A stretch of DNA of 64,000 nucleotides from Micromonospora sp. PLK6-60 (GCF_019890675.1 NZ_JAIOAA010000016.1:1-64000), one strand, 5' to 3'; positions 50,979-59,842 are shown, counted from the first letter of the stretch. Notes: generated from the letters alone by a model not told the origin. Program-made: numbers and translations.

Positions 50979-51647
50979 TCACCCGGCCGGCGGCTCGGGC
51001 CGGACCAGCCCCACCTCGTACGCGAGGACCACGGCCTGGATCCGGTCGCGCAGGCCGAGCTTGGTGAGGATCGCCGAGACGTGCGTCTTCACCGTGGCGG
51101 TGCTCAGGTGCAGCCGGGCGGCGATCTCCGCGTTGGACAACGCCCGGGCGGTCAGGGTGAGCACCTCCACCTCGCGGGGGGTCAGCGCGGCCAGCCGCCG
51201 GGCCGGGGCCGCCGGGCCGGGCAGCCGGTCGGCGAACCGGTCCAGCAGCCGGCGGGTGACGGTCGGGGCGAGCAGCGCGTCACCCCGGGCCACCACCCGG
51301 ATCGCCTCCGCGAGGTCACCGGGCCGGGTGTCCTTGAGCAGGAAGGCGCTCGCTCCGGCGCGCAGCGCCGCGTAGACGAACTCGTCCAGGTCGAAGGTGG
51401 TGAGCACGACGACCCGGGCCGGCTGCCCGGCGGCCACCAGCTCCCGGGTCGCCGCGATGCCGTCCATCCGGGGCATCCGGACGTCCATCAGCACCACGTC
51501 CGGGCGGGTCCGGCGCACCACCGCCACGGCCTCCGCGCCGTCGGCCGCCTCCCCGACCACGGTGAGGTCCGGCCGGGCGTCGATGATCATGCGCAGGCCG
51601 GCCCGGATCAGGTCCTGGTCGTCGGCGATCACCACCCGGACGGTCAT
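50979..51647 (-). CDS. NarL/LuxR-family response regulator
   Basis: 222 aa. Receiver domain with IADDQDLIRAGLRMI and phospho-Asp in DVVLMDVRMPRMDG, Lys in FLLKDTRPGD, and a LuxR HTH (LTPREVEVLTLTARALSNAEIAARLHLSTATVKTHVSAILTKL). ATG overlaps the kinase stop by four bases. Targets unknown; the divergent DUF6069 gene next to the kinase is a candidate. Confidence 0.92.
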   Translation of the reverse strand: MTVRVVIADDQDLIRAGLRMIIDARPDLTVVGEAADGAEAVAVVRRTRPDVVLMDVRMPRMDGIAATRELVAAGQPARVVVLTTFDLDEFVYAALRAGASAFLLKDTRPGDLAEAIRVVARGDALLAPTVTRRLLDRFADRLPGPAAPARRLAALTPREVEVLTLTARALSNAEIAARLHLSTATVKTHVSAILTKLGLRDRIQAVVLAYEVGLVRPEPPAG

Positions 51648-52747
51648 CGGCACACCGCCACCGGGATCCGGGCGGCCACCCGGAAACCGCCGGCCGGCAG
51701 CGGACCGGCGTCGAGGGTCCCGCCCAGCAGCCGGGTCCGCTCCCGCATGCCGACGATGCCCCGGCCCTCGCCCGGCTCGGCGCGCCGTGCCGGGGCGTTG
51801 CCGTCGTCGCGTACCTCCAGGCGGAGCACGCCGTCGTCGTAGCGGACGCTGACCTCGGCGCGGGTGGCCCGGCCGTGCTTCAGCGCGTTGGTCAGCGACT
51901 CCTGCACGATCCGGTACGCCGACAGCTCCACCCCCTCGGGCAGGCCCTCGGTCCGGCCGTGCCGGTCCACGACGACCCGCAGGCCCACCGCCGTCACGGC
52001 GTCGGCCAGCGCGTCGAGCTGCGCCAGCCCGGGCTGCGGTCCGGCCGGGTCCGGCCCGGCGTCGGCGGAGAGCGCGTGCAGCATCGACCGCAGCTCGGTC
52101 AACGCCGACCGGGCGGCCACCTCGATCGCGCCGAGCGCGGCGCGGGCCTGGTCGGGGTGCTGGTCGAAGACGTCCTCGGCGGCGGCGGCCTGCACCGCGA
52201 TGACGGCGACGTGGTGGGCCACCACGTCGTGCAGCTCCCGGGAGATCCGCTCCCGTTCCCGGCCGATCACCAGCCGCCGCCGCGCCCGCGCCCGCTCGGC
52301 GTGGCCGCGCTGCACCTCGCCGATCGCCCAGCCGAGGCCCACCCCGACGACCGCGAGCAGCAGGTCCCGCCAGCCACCGGTGACCAGCTTCCACGGGGTC
52401 GGCGCGAGCAGCACGGCCAGCGCCACCAGGGACACCCGCGGCGGGCGCAGCCGCGCGAAGTAGGTAAGCGGCACCGCGACCAGCCCCAGCCAGCCGACCT
52501 GCGGGCTGAGCGCCTCCAGACCCACGCCGGCCAGCGCCGCCACGGCCAGCCCGTACGCCGGGTGCCGGCGCAGCCAGAGCAGGGAGCTGGCCTGGACCAC
52601 CGCCAGCCCCACCGCGAGCACCGTGCCGGCCCGGCCGGCCGGCCCCACGCCGGGGACGCTCACCATCGCCACCAGCGCGGCCAGGACCACGGCGGCGATG
52701 CCGCCGTCGATCAGCAGCAGCACCTGTCTCCTCGACCAGCCAGCCAT
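51644..52747 (-). CDS. NarX/DesK-type sensor histidine kinase
   Basis: 367 aa. Five or six N-terminal hydrophobic segments (to about 140), then a HisKA_3 dimerisation region with RERISRELHDVVAHHVAVIAVQA (phospho-His) and a HATPase domain (IVQESLTNALKHG, LEVRDDG, GRGIVGMRERTRLLGG). Minus-strand TAGCAT (52755-52760) is seven bases before the ATG, so leaderless. Forms an operon with the NarL-type regulator. Confidence 0.92.
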   Translation of the reverse strand: MAGWSRRQVLLLIDGGIAAVVLAALVAMVSVPGVGPAGRAGTVLAVGLAVVQASSLLWLRRHPAYGLAVAALAGVGLEALSPQVGWLGLVAVPLTYFARLRPPRVSLVALAVLLAPTPWKLVTGGWRDLLLAVVGVGLGWAIGEVQRGHAERARARRRLVIGRERERISRELHDVVAHHVAVIAVQAAAAEDVFDQHPDQARAALGAIEVAARSALTELRSMLHALSADAGPDPAGPQPGLAQLDALADAVTAVGLRVVVDRHGRTEGLPEGVELSAYRIVQESLTNALKHGRATRAEVSVRYDDGVLRLEVRDDGNAPARRAEPGEGRGIVGMRERTRLLGGTLDAGPLPAGGFRVAARIPVAVCR

Positions 52748-52937
52748 GCCCCGGATGCTAGGCCGGCAACCGGCCCCGGCTCATCGGTCGCCAGACGGAG
52801 ATTGCCGCCGCGCCGCGCCCCGCGGCGTACCCCGGAACCGGTCCGCGGCCCGATCCGCCCGGCGCCGTCGCGCGCCTAGCGTTCCGGCACGAAGCCGCGC
52901 GGGTCCGGCCCGCGCCGTCCGATCGGAGGTACGTCCC

Positions 52938-53372
52938 ATGAAGACCGTCCGCACCGCCACACCCCGGCCCACCGCCGCCGCCCGGCCGTCGCGCCGCCGG
53001 GACCGGGCCCTCGCGGTCCTCGCCACCACCGCCGCCACGCTCACCGTCTGGGCCGTCGCCGTGCCCCTGGCCGGGGTGGACCTGGTCGCCCGGGGCGGGG
53101 GAGTGGACCGGACGGTCGGCCCGGGTGCGGTGGCCGGCACCACGCTGCTGGCCGGCCTGGCCGGCTGGGCGTCGCTGGCCCTGCTGGAGCGGTTCACCCG
53201 CCGGGCCCGGCCGGCCTGGACCGGGCTGGCGCTGGTGGTGCTGCTGCTCTCGCTGTTGCCGCCGTTGGCGCAGGGGGTGGGCGCGGGCGCGAAGCTGACC
53301 CTGGTGGCGCTGCACCTCACCGCCGGGCTGCTCGTCCCGCTGCTGCGCCGCACCGCCACCGGTCGGGGCTGA
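52938..53372 (+). CDS. DUF6069-like membrane protein
   Basis: 144 aa with four hydrophobic segments. It matches small actinomycete membrane proteins of the DUF6069 kind (VWAVAVPLAGVDLVARGGG, LAGWASLALLERFTRRAR). GGAGGT ribosome site and TAGCGT near 52877 as a possible -10. Divergent from the two-component operon. Function unknown. Confidence 0.75.
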   Translation: MKTVRTATPRPTAAARPSRRRDRALAVLATTAATLTVWAVAVPLAGVDLVARGGGVDRTVGPGAVAGTTLLAGLAGWASLALLERFTRRARPAWTGLALVVLLLSLLPPLAQGVGAGAKLTLVALHLTAGLLVPLLRRTATGRG

Positions 53373-53418
53373 GGACGGGACCAAGGCCCCTGCCCGCCGG
53401 GCCGGCCGGGAGCGGATC

Positions 53419-53640
53419 GTGGTTACCGTGCCGACGACCACCTCGCCGCCCCGGCCGGGGGCCCGTTGCCCGATCCGGCCGGGGCAGCCGTGCACGCTGT
53501 GCCAGCTCGACGTGACCGGCCCGCAGGACTGCCCGCTGGTGTGGCTGGTGATGGGCGACGACGAGCTGCGCGAGGGGGTGCGCCGGGCCGGCGGCCGGCC
53601 GGAGCGAACCACCGCCCGCCGCACCCGCGCCGGCTCGTAG
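53419..53640 (+). CDS. Small conserved Cys-containing protein (DUF6767-like)
   Basis: 73 aa. The core CPIRPGQPCTLCQLDVTGPQDCPLVWLVM has four cysteines and is a pattern I recall in short actinomycete proteins. Possibly a metal-binding small protein. Start among GTG 53419 and GTG 53428 is uncertain; no ribosome site stands out. Ends four bases before the convergent ArsR gene. Confidence 0.6.
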   Translation: MVTVPTTTSPPRPGARCPIRPGQPCTLCQLDVTGPQDCPLVWLVMGDDELREGVRRAGGRPERTTARRTRAGS

Positions 53641-53644
53641 GGCG

Positions 53645-54481
53645 TCAGCCCTCGGTCGCCCCGGCCGGCTCCGGCTCGGGCAGCGGCTCGCCGGTCTCCA
53701 GCAGCGACTTGAGGCTGGCCAGCAGCTCGGGCCAGCCGCCGCCGGCGCCGAGCTGGCCGCTGACCGCCCGGTACATCTCGCTGTCGGGGGAGAAGTCGTC
53801 GTGGGTGACGGTGAGCCGGACCGCCGCGCCGTACGGGGCCAGGTCGAAGGTCACCTTGGACCGGCGCTCGGTCAGCCGGGCCGCGTACTCCTCGGGCGAC
53901 CAGCCGAAGTGCTCGGCGTGCTCGGGCTGAAAGGCGTGCCAGCTGTAGCAGAGCCGGGTGTACGGCTGGCAGACCAGCACCCGCTGGCCGATGTCCTTCG
54001 GCGCGGTGTCGGGCGCGCCCTGCCACAGCACGGGGGAGCCGACCCGCCAGTCGGAGACCAGGGCGGCGCCGCCCCAGTACCGGCGGGTGAACTCCGGCTC
54101 GATCAGGGCTCGCCAGAGCTGCTCGGGCGTGGTGCGGATGTAGGTGGTGTAGACGAATGTCGGGGTCTGCACGGGTCGGGCCTCCAATGCGGTCCGCAGG
54201 TCGGCGAGGGCGCGTGCCCGCTCGCGGTCGTACCGGCTGATCCACCGGTCGGCGATGGCGTTGATCGGGGCGGCGTTGAGGTGGTGCAGCTTCTCCCGGC
54301 CGCGCCGGCTGGTGGTCACCAGGCCGGCGGACTCCAGCACGGCCAGGTGCTTGCTGACCGACTGGCGGGTCATCTCCAGCCCCGCGCACAGGTCCCGCAG
54401 GCTCTGGCCGTTGCGGGCGTTGAGGCTGTCCAGTAGCCGGCGCCGACTGGCGTCGGCCAGCGCCCGGAACACCTCGTCCAC
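53645..54481 (-). CDS. ArsR-family regulator fused to SRPBCC/AHSA1 domain
   Basis: 278 aa. Winged HTH at 1-95 (FRALADASRRRLLDSLNARNGQSLRDLCAGLEMTRQSVSKHLAVLESAGLV) followed by an AHSA1-type START-like domain (about 105-250: FVYTTYIRTTPEQLWRALIEPEFTRRYW). Such fusions are thought to couple ligand binding in the hydrophobic cavity to DNA binding. No metal-binding Cys pair is seen. GTG start with GGGAGGTGA upstream. Twin palindromes at 54501-54544 are probably its operators. Confidence 0.88.
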   Translation of the reverse strand: MDEVFRALADASRRRLLDSLNARNGQSLRDLCAGLEMTRQSVSKHLAVLESAGLVTTSRRGREKLHHLNAAPINAIADRWISRYDRERARALADLRTALEARPVQTPTFVYTTYIRTTPEQLWRALIEPEFTRRYWGGAALVSDWRVGSPVLWQGAPDTAPKDIGQRVLVCQPYTRLCYSWHAFQPEHAEHFGWSPEEYAARLTERRSKVTFDLAPYGAAVRLTVTHDDFSPDSEMYRAVSGQLGAGGGWPELLASLKSLLETGEPLPEPEPAGATEG

Positions 54482-54496
54482 CCGCTGTCACCTCCC

Positions 54497-54548
54497 ACAT
54501 GCAGCCATCTGGTTGCCTGTCACCATAGGCAGCCGGAAGGCTGCATGT
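54497..54548. promoter_or_regulatory. Twin palindromic operators of the ArsR-SRPBCC regulator
   Basis: Site 1 is GCAGCC-ATCT-GGTTGC (54501-54516), site 2 GCAGCC-GGAA-GGCTGC (54529-54544), 28 bp apart. The outer arms ACATGCAGCC (54497-54506) and GGCTGCATGT (54539-54548) are also perfect inverted repeats. They lie 20-65 bases upstream of the regulator start. Autoregulation is inferred. Confidence 0.65.
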
Positions 54549-54658
54549 CCAGCGCCGACCTGGCTTCTCGTCCTTCCGGCTAGCCTCCTAGGACGCCCTA
54601 GCGGTGGTGACTCGCCACCGAGTCGACGCAGCCGTGCTCAACGGGAAGAAGTGACGGC

Positions 54659-55168
54659 CTACTTGCCGCTACGGCCGTCGCTCAGCTCGCGGACGATGTC
54701 GAGGTGGCCGGCGTGCCGGGCGTACTCCTGCAGGACGTGGAACAGGATGGCGGCCAGGGTCGGCCGGCGGGCCGGGTCGGTGAACCGGCCGCCCAGCGCG
54801 GCGGGGGTGTCCAGCGGCGTGGCCTCGACGATGGCGCGGGTCCGCCGGCCGCCCGCGCGCAGCGCGTCGACCAGGTCGGCCATGGTCCGCCCGGCCGGCG
54901 CCCGCCACCGGTCGTCGACCGTGTCGCCCCACGGGTCGGGCACCGGTTCGGCGAGGAAACCCCAGACGAACCAGCGCCGCTCCATGAAGGCGAGGTGGGT
55001 GACCAGCTCGGCGGGGGTCCAGCCGGACGGCACCCGGCTGGTGCGGGCCTGCTCGTCGGTGAGGCCGGCGACCCGGTCGGCGACGGTGTCCCGGTAGTAG
55101 TCCAGGTAGGTCAGGAACAGGGCGGGGACGTCGGCCGAGGGGCCCGGCTCGGGAAACGGCAGCCGCAC
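54659..55168 (-). CDS. DinB/DUF664-family protein
   Basis: 169 aa four-helix protein. His residues LVTHLAFMERRWFVWG and EYARHAGHLDIVREL give the DinB-type metal triad. Many actinomycete members are mycothiol- or bacillithiol-dependent transferases; that activity is only inferred. GTG start one base away from the oxidoreductase stop, so co-transcribed with it. Confidence 0.85.
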   Translation of the reverse strand: MRLPFPEPGPSADVPALFLTYLDYYRDTVADRVAGLTDEQARTSRVPSGWTPAELVTHLAFMERRWFVWGFLAEPVPDPWGDTVDDRWRAPAGRTMADLVDALRAGGRRTRAIVEATPLDTPAALGGRFTDPARRPTLAAILFHVLQEYARHAGHLDIVRELSDGRSGK

Positions 55169-55169
55169 G

Positions 55170-56234
55170 TCAGACCGGCTCGACGGGCAGCACCGCGCCG
55201 GTCCGCGCCGACCGGTGCGCCAGCTCGATCAGCTCCACCGTGGTCACCGCGTCGCCCGGGTCCACCGGCAGCGGGGCGCCGTCGCGCAGCGCCGCCGCGA
55301 CGAGGGCGTAGAAGTCCTGGTAGCGGCCGGGCTCGGTGGGCACCGGGCGCAGTTCGCCCTCGGCGCCGAGCTGCCCGTACCGGTCGGGGGTGACCTCGCC
55401 CCAGCCGGGCGTGTCGGGCCGTCCGCCGTCGCGCAGCGCCGCCTCCTGCCCGTCCAGCCCGTACGTGGTGAAGGCGGCCCGGTCGCCGAGCACCCGCAGC
55501 CGGGGCCCGAGCTGGGCGGCGACGGCGCTCATCCACAGGTGGGAGCGGACCCCGCCGGTGTGGGTGAGCGCCACGAACGCGTCGTCGTCGACCCGCGCGC
55601 CGGGCCGGCGGCGGTCCACCTCCGCGTACACCCGGTCCACCGGGCCGAACAGTTGCACCGCCTGGTCGATGAGGTGGGCGCCCAGGTCGTAGAGGACACC
55701 GCCGGCCTCGTCGACGGTGCCGCTCTCCCGCCAGCCCGGCTTGATCGCCGGGCGCCACCGCTCGAACCGGGACTCGAACCGGGTCACCCGGCCCAGCTCG
55801 CCGGCCTCGACCAGCCGCCGGGCGGTCAGGAAGTCGCCGTCCCAGCGGCGGTTCTGGAACACCGTCAGCGGCACCCCCCGTTGCTGCGCCTCGTCGACCA
55901 GGGCGCGGCCGTCGGCGGCGGTGGCGGCCAGCGGCTTGTCCACCACCACGGGCAGGCCGGCGGCCACCGCGGCCCGGGCCTGCGGGACGTGCTGCCGGTT
56001 CGGGCTGGCCACCACGACCAGGTCCAGCGCGTCCGGGTCGGCCCACACCTGCGCGGCGTCGTCGAGCAGCCGGGTGTCCGGGTGCTCGCGGCGGACCTGC
56101 TCCCGCCGCTCGGTGTTGCCGGTGACCACCGCGGCCAGCCGCAGCCCGGGGGTGGCGGCGATCAGCGGGGCGTGGAACACCCGCCCGGCCACGCCGTACC
56201 CCAGCAGCCCCACCCGCAGCGGCGCGTCACCCAT
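55170..56234 (-). CDS. Gfo/Idh/MocA-family oxidoreductase
   Basis: 354 aa. N-terminal Rossmann domain (VGLLGYGVAGRVFHAPLIAATPG), DLVVVASPNRQHVPQARAAVAAGLPVVVDKPLA with the catalytic-site EKP-like DKP, then the C-terminal domain with GGVLYDLGAHLIDQAVQLFG. NAD(P)-dependent on a sugar or polyol; substrate unknown. GGGGAAG ribosome site. Divergent from the lycopene cyclase. Confidence 0.9.
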   Translation of the reverse strand: MGDAPLRVGLLGYGVAGRVFHAPLIAATPGLRLAAVVTGNTERREQVRREHPDTRLLDDAAQVWADPDALDLVVVASPNRQHVPQARAAVAAGLPVVVDKPLAATAADGRALVDEAQQRGVPLTVFQNRRWDGDFLTARRLVEAGELGRVTRFESRFERWRPAIKPGWRESGTVDEAGGVLYDLGAHLIDQAVQLFGPVDRVYAEVDRRRPGARVDDDAFVALTHTGGVRSHLWMSAVAAQLGPRLRVLGDRAAFTTYGLDGQEAALRDGGRPDTPGWGEVTPDRYGQLGAEGELRPVPTEPGRYQDFYALVAAALRDGAPLPVDPGDAVTTVELIELAHRSARTGAVLPVEPV

Positions 56235-56336
56235 GGTCTTCCCCGTTCGGTCGCGGTCGGTGTCGGGTCGAACCTACCGCCGGTCCGGAGTGGGGGCGGC
56301 GCGGGCCGGTCGGGGGCGGTGTGGCAGCGTGGACGG

Positions 56337-57548
56337 GTGAGCGCGCCGCGGGACGTCGACCTGGCCCTCGTCGGTGGCGGCGGCGCGGGTTCGCTGGTCC
56401 TCGCCGCCCTGGACCGGCGCGAGGTGCGCGGGCTGCGGATCGCCGTGCTGGATCCGGTGCGCAAGCGTGGCCAGGACCGCACCTGGGCGTTCTGGGGGAC
56501 GCCCGGCACCGACCTGGACCCGATGCTGAGCGCCAGCTGGTCGCGGGTCGACGTGGTCACGCCCGCCGGGCGCCGCGTCCTGCCGCTGGCCCCGCTGCGG
56601 TACGCGATGCTGCGCTCCGCCCCGGTGTACGCCCGCGCCGCCGAGGCGGCCGAGCGGCTCGGCGCCGTACGCATCGACGCGGCGGTGGCGGGGCTGGACG
56701 ACGACGGCGCCGGGGTGACCGTGCGCGACGCCGAGGGTGGGGTGCTGGTGCGGGCCGGCTGGGTGCTCGACTCCCGGCCCCGGCCGCCGGCCCGCCCCGG
56801 CCGGACCAGCTGGTTGCAGCACTTCCGCGGCTGGTGGGTGGCCAGCGACGAGCCGTTGTTCGACCCGGACCGGGCGGTGCTGATGGACTTCCGCACCCCG
56901 CAGCCGGCCCGGGGGGTGTCGTTCGGTTACGTGCTGCCGGTCGACGAGCGGTACGCGCTGGTGGAATACACCGAGTTCTCGCCCGAGCCGCTCACCGACG
57001 CCGGTTACGACGCGGCGCTGCGCGGCTACCTGGGCCTGCTCGGCCTCGACCCGGCGGCGCTGCGGGTGCGGGAGGTGGAGAACGGGGTGATTCCGATGAC
57101 CGACGCGCCGTTCCCGCGCCGGCCGTCGCCGCGGGTGGTCCGGTTGGGCACGGCGGGTGGGGCGACCCGGCCGTCCACGGGGTTCACCTTCTCCGCGATG
57201 CGGCGGCAGGCCGAGCAGGTGGCCGCGGCGCTGGCCGCGGGCCGGCCGCCGGTGCCCCGGCCGGCGTATCCGGGGCGGCACCGGTGGATGGACGCGGTGG
57301 CGTTGCGGGCGTTGGACCGGGGTCTGGTGGGCGGGCCGGAGTTCTTCCAGCGGCTGTTCGACCGTAACCCGGCCGAGCGGGTGCTGCGTTTCCTGGACGG
57401 CGAGACCTCACCGGTGGAGGACCTGGCGGTGATGCGGTCCAGCCCGCTGCTGCCGATGACCTCGGCGGTGCTCGGCGACGCCGTTGGCCGGCTGCGGGCC
57501 GGGCTCGGCCGGCGCGGGGTTTTCCGCCGGGGCCGGGGCGCGCGGTAG
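56337..57548 (+). CDS. crtY: Lycopene cyclase (CrtY type)
   Basis: 403 aa flavoprotein. LALVGGGGAGSLVLAALDRR is the dinucleotide-binding motif, followed by RTWAFWG, FRGWWVASDEP, LMDFRTPQ, FGYVLPVDERYALVEYTEF, IPMTDAPFPR and LGTAGGATRPSTGFTFSAMRRQA, all typical. Makes beta-ionone rings on lycopene. No other carotenoid gene lies in the window. GTG at 56337 chosen; another in-frame GTG is at 56319. Its TAG stop is inside the -10 of the next gene. Confidence 0.9.
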   Translation: MSAPRDVDLALVGGGGAGSLVLAALDRREVRGLRIAVLDPVRKRGQDRTWAFWGTPGTDLDPMLSASWSRVDVVTPAGRRVLPLAPLRYAMLRSAPVYARAAEAAERLGAVRIDAAVAGLDDDGAGVTVRDAEGGVLVRAGWVLDSRPRPPARPGRTSWLQHFRGWWVASDEPLFDPDRAVLMDFRTPQPARGVSFGYVLPVDERYALVEYTEFSPEPLTDAGYDAALRGYLGLLGLDPAALRVREVENGVIPMTDAPFPRRPSPRVVRLGTAGGATRPSTGFTFSAMRRQAEQVAAALAAGRPPVPRPAYPGRHRWMDAVALRALDRGLVGGPEFFQRLFDRNPAERVLRFLDGETSPVEDLAVMRSSPLLPMTSAVLGDAVGRLRAGLGRRGVFRRGRGAR

Positions 57549-57558
57549 GTTGCCGGGC

Positions 57559-58032
57559 ATGGTGGACGCGGCGGCCGGGCGGGTCGTGGAGATCTGGACC
57601 GACGGGGCGTGCAGCGGCAATCCGGGTCCGGGCGGGTGGGGCGCGGTGCTGCGCTACGGCGGGCACGAGCGGGAGTTGTGCGGGGGAGAGGCGACGCCGA
57701 CCACCAACAACCGGATGGAGCTGATGGCCGCGATCCGGGCGCTGGAGACGTTGACCCGGCCGGTCACCGTGCACCTGCACACCGACAGCACGTACGTGCG
57801 CAACGGCATCACCGGCTGGCTGGCCGGGTGGAAGCGCAACGGCTGGCTGACCGCCGCGAAGCAGCCGGTGAAGAACGCCGACCTGTGGCAGCGGCTGGAG
57901 GCGGCGGGCCAGCGGCACCAGGTGACCTGGCTGTGGGTGAAGGGGCACAACGGGCATCCGGAGAACGAGCGGGCCGACGCGCTGGCCAACCGGGGGATGA
58001 CCGAGGCGCGGGCGGCGGTGGCCGCGCGGTGA
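57559..58032 (+). CDS. rnhA: Ribonuclease HI
   Basis: 157 aa. Removes RNA from RNA-DNA hybrids. Catalytic acids in WTDGACSGNPGPGGWG, NNRMELMAAI, LHTDSTYV and NERADALAN are all present, as is the basic WLAGWKRNGW handle. TAGGTT (57546-57551) seven bases before the ATG indicates a leaderless start and overlaps the crtY stop codon. Confidence 0.95.
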   Translation: MVDAAAGRVVEIWTDGACSGNPGPGGWGAVLRYGGHERELCGGEATPTTNNRMELMAAIRALETLTRPVTVHLHTDSTYVRNGITGWLAGWKRNGWLTAAKQPVKNADLWQRLEAAGQRHQVTWLWVKGHNGHPENERADALANRGMTEARAAVAAR

Positions 58033-58069
58033 ACCGGGCGGGTTGTCTCGACGGCGATCGATAGGTAAC

Positions 58070-58084
58070 GTACCGGATCGGTAC
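58070..58084. promoter_or_regulatory. Inverted repeat upstream of the P450 gene
   Basis: GTACCG-GAT-CGGTAC is a perfect inverted repeat with a three-base centre, 35-50 bases before the P450 start. Candidate TetR-type operator; no regulator gene is adjacent. Confidence 0.4.
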
Positions 58085-58119
58085 CGTCACGGACAGTCGT
58101 TCCGCTCGGAGGTGTCCCG

Positions 58120-59340
58120 GTGACCGTCGCGCCCCTGACCGACCTGCCACGGTGGCCGCCGCTCAATCTGGACCGGGATCCGCTGGTCCCGCTGGACGCG
58201 GGGGAGCGGCGGCGGTTCGGCGGCCCGGTCACCCGGGTCCGGCTGCCGACCGACGCGGTCGCCTGGCTGGTCACCCGGCACGCCGACGTCCGGCAGTTGT
58301 TGCGGCACCCGGCCTTCAGCGCCGACCTGAGCCGGCCGGGTTTCCCGTTGCTGCGCCGCGTGGCGCCCGGCGCGCTCAGCGACCGGCGGGGCGGGTTCAT
58401 CCGGATGGACGGCGCGGAGCACGCCCGGCTGCGCCGGATGCTCACCGCCGAGTTCATGATCAAAAACGTCCGGCGGATCGAGCCGCTGATCCGGCAGAGC
58501 GTCGAGCGGGCCCTGGCCGAGCTGGCCGCCGCCGGGCCGCCCGCCGACCTGGTCACCCGGTTCGCGCTGCCGGTGCCGTCGATGGTGATCTGCCACCTGC
58601 TCGGCGTCCCGTACGCCGACCACGACTTCTTCCAGCAGCGCAGCCGGACGTTGATCGACCGGGACGCCCCGCCGGAGCGGGTGCAGCGGCACGTGCGGGA
58701 GCTGCGGGAGTTCCTGCACCGGCTGGTCGAGCGGAAGGTGGCCGCCGGGGAGCGCACCGACGACCTGCTCAGCCGGCTGGCCCGCGACCGGGTGGACACC
58801 GGGGAGTTGGCCGCCGACGAGCTGGTCGGCATGGCGGTGCTGCTGCTCATCGCCGGTCACGAGACCACCGCCAACATGATCGGCCTGAGCACCCTGCTGC
58901 TGCTGCGCCACCCGGCCCGGTATGCGGCGCTGCGCCACGACCCCGAGCACGCCGACGGTCTGGTCGACGAGTTGCTGCGTTACCTGAGCATCGTGCGCAC
59001 CGGCCTGCCCCGGCTGGCCACCGCCGACGTGGAGATCGGCGGTCAGTTGATCCGCGCGGGGGAGGGGGCGATCGCGGTGCTGTCGCTGGCCAACCGGGAC
59101 GCCGACGTCTTCGCCGACCCGCACGGGTTCGACCCGTACCGGGCGGCGCAGCAGCACCTCGCGTTCGGCTTCGGGGTGCACCAGTGCATCGGTCAGCCGC
59201 TGGCCCGTGCGGAGCTGCGGATCGCCCTGGTGGAGCTGGCCCGGCGCTTCCCCCGGCTGCGCGCCGCCAGCACCGGGTCGTTGCCGACCCGGGACAGCTC
59301 GATCGTCTACGGTCTCGACTCGCTGCCGGTGACTTGGTGA
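58120..59340 (+). CDS. Cytochrome P450
   Basis: 406 aa. I-helix AGHETTANMIG, K-helix ExxR in DELLRYLSIVR, heme loop FGFGVHQCIG with thiolate Cys356. Fits actinomycete soluble class I P450s of the CYP105/107-like kind. GGAGG lies upstream of GTG 58120. It overlaps the ferredoxin gene by GTGA, so the two make an electron-transfer pair. Substrate unknown. Confidence 0.93.
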   Translation: MTVAPLTDLPRWPPLNLDRDPLVPLDAGERRRFGGPVTRVRLPTDAVAWLVTRHADVRQLLRHPAFSADLSRPGFPLLRRVAPGALSDRRGGFIRMDGAEHARLRRMLTAEFMIKNVRRIEPLIRQSVERALAELAAAGPPADLVTRFALPVPSMVICHLLGVPYADHDFFQQRSRTLIDRDAPPERVQRHVRELREFLHRLVERKVAAGERTDDLLSRLARDRVDTGELAADELVGMAVLLLIAGHETTANMIGLSTLLLLRHPARYAALRHDPEHADGLVDELLRYLSIVRTGLPRLATADVEIGGQLIRAGEGAIAVLSLANRDADVFADPHGFDPYRAAQQHLAFGFGVHQCIGQPLARAELRIALVELARRFPRLRAASTGSLPTRDSSIVYGLDSLPVTW

Positions 59341-59663
59341 GCGTCCGGGTGCGGGTGGACCGGGACCGCTGCTGCGGTGCCGGCAACTGCGTGCTGACCG
59401 CCCCGGAGGTCTTCGACCAGGACGACACCGACGGGCTGGTGCTGCTGCGCCGGGCGGTGCCGCCGGCCGACGCCGTCGACCGGGTCCGGGGGGCGGTGGA
59501 GCTCTGCCCGGCCGGGGCGATCAGCCTCGACCCGTCGGCCGACCCTCCGGCGGCGGGAGCCGCTCACTCGTCGAGTGCCGCCTCCGGTCGGGCGTCGACG
59601 GTGGCGTCGGGCCGTTCCTCGACGGCCGGGTCGCCGGCGCCTGAGACGTCCGCCACGTCGTAG
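59337..59663 (+). CDS. [3Fe-4S]-type ferredoxin
   Basis: 108 aa. CCGAGNC (Cys12, Cys18) and ELCPAGAI (Cys57) with Gly15 where a fourth ligand would be, the pattern of P450-partner ferredoxins. The usual protein ends near residue 66; here about 40 extra Ser/Ala-rich residues run on and overlap the convergent gene at 59564. GTG overlaps the P450 stop. No ferredoxin reductase gene is near. Confidence 0.88.
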   Translation: MSVRVRVDRDRCCGAGNCVLTAPEVFDQDDTDGLVLLRRAVPPADAVDRVRGAVELCPAGAISLDPSADPPAAGAAHSSSAASGRASTVASGRSSTAGSPAPETSATS

Positions 59664-59842
59664 CCGGCCCGGCTGGTGTCCTGCGCGGAGCGCCGGTCCT
59701 CGGCGGGCAGGTCGGCGAAGTCGTCGCCGGTGTCGTCGGTGGTCCGCAGGGAGTCGCCCGGCGGGCGCAGGGACGCCTCGTACGCGGTGGCGCCGTCGGG
59801 CTCGTCGGAGGCGGCACGGCCGGTGGACTGTTCAGTGGTCAT
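59564..59842 (-). CDS. Small acidic protein (DUF5709-like)
   Basis: 92 aa, acidic and probably disordered (SLRTTDDTGDDFADLPAEDRRSAQDTS, YDVADVSGAGDPAVEERP). The pattern fits short actinomycete stress-type proteins of the DUF5709 kind. ATG start with AGGAGTG upstream on the minus strand. The last 100 bases overlap the end of the ferredoxin gene on the other strand. Function unknown. Confidence 0.65.
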   Translation of the reverse strand: MTTEQSTGRAASDEPDGATAYEASLRPPGDSLRTTDDTGDDFADLPAEDRRSAQDTSRAGYDVADVSGAGDPAVEERPDATVDARPEAALDE

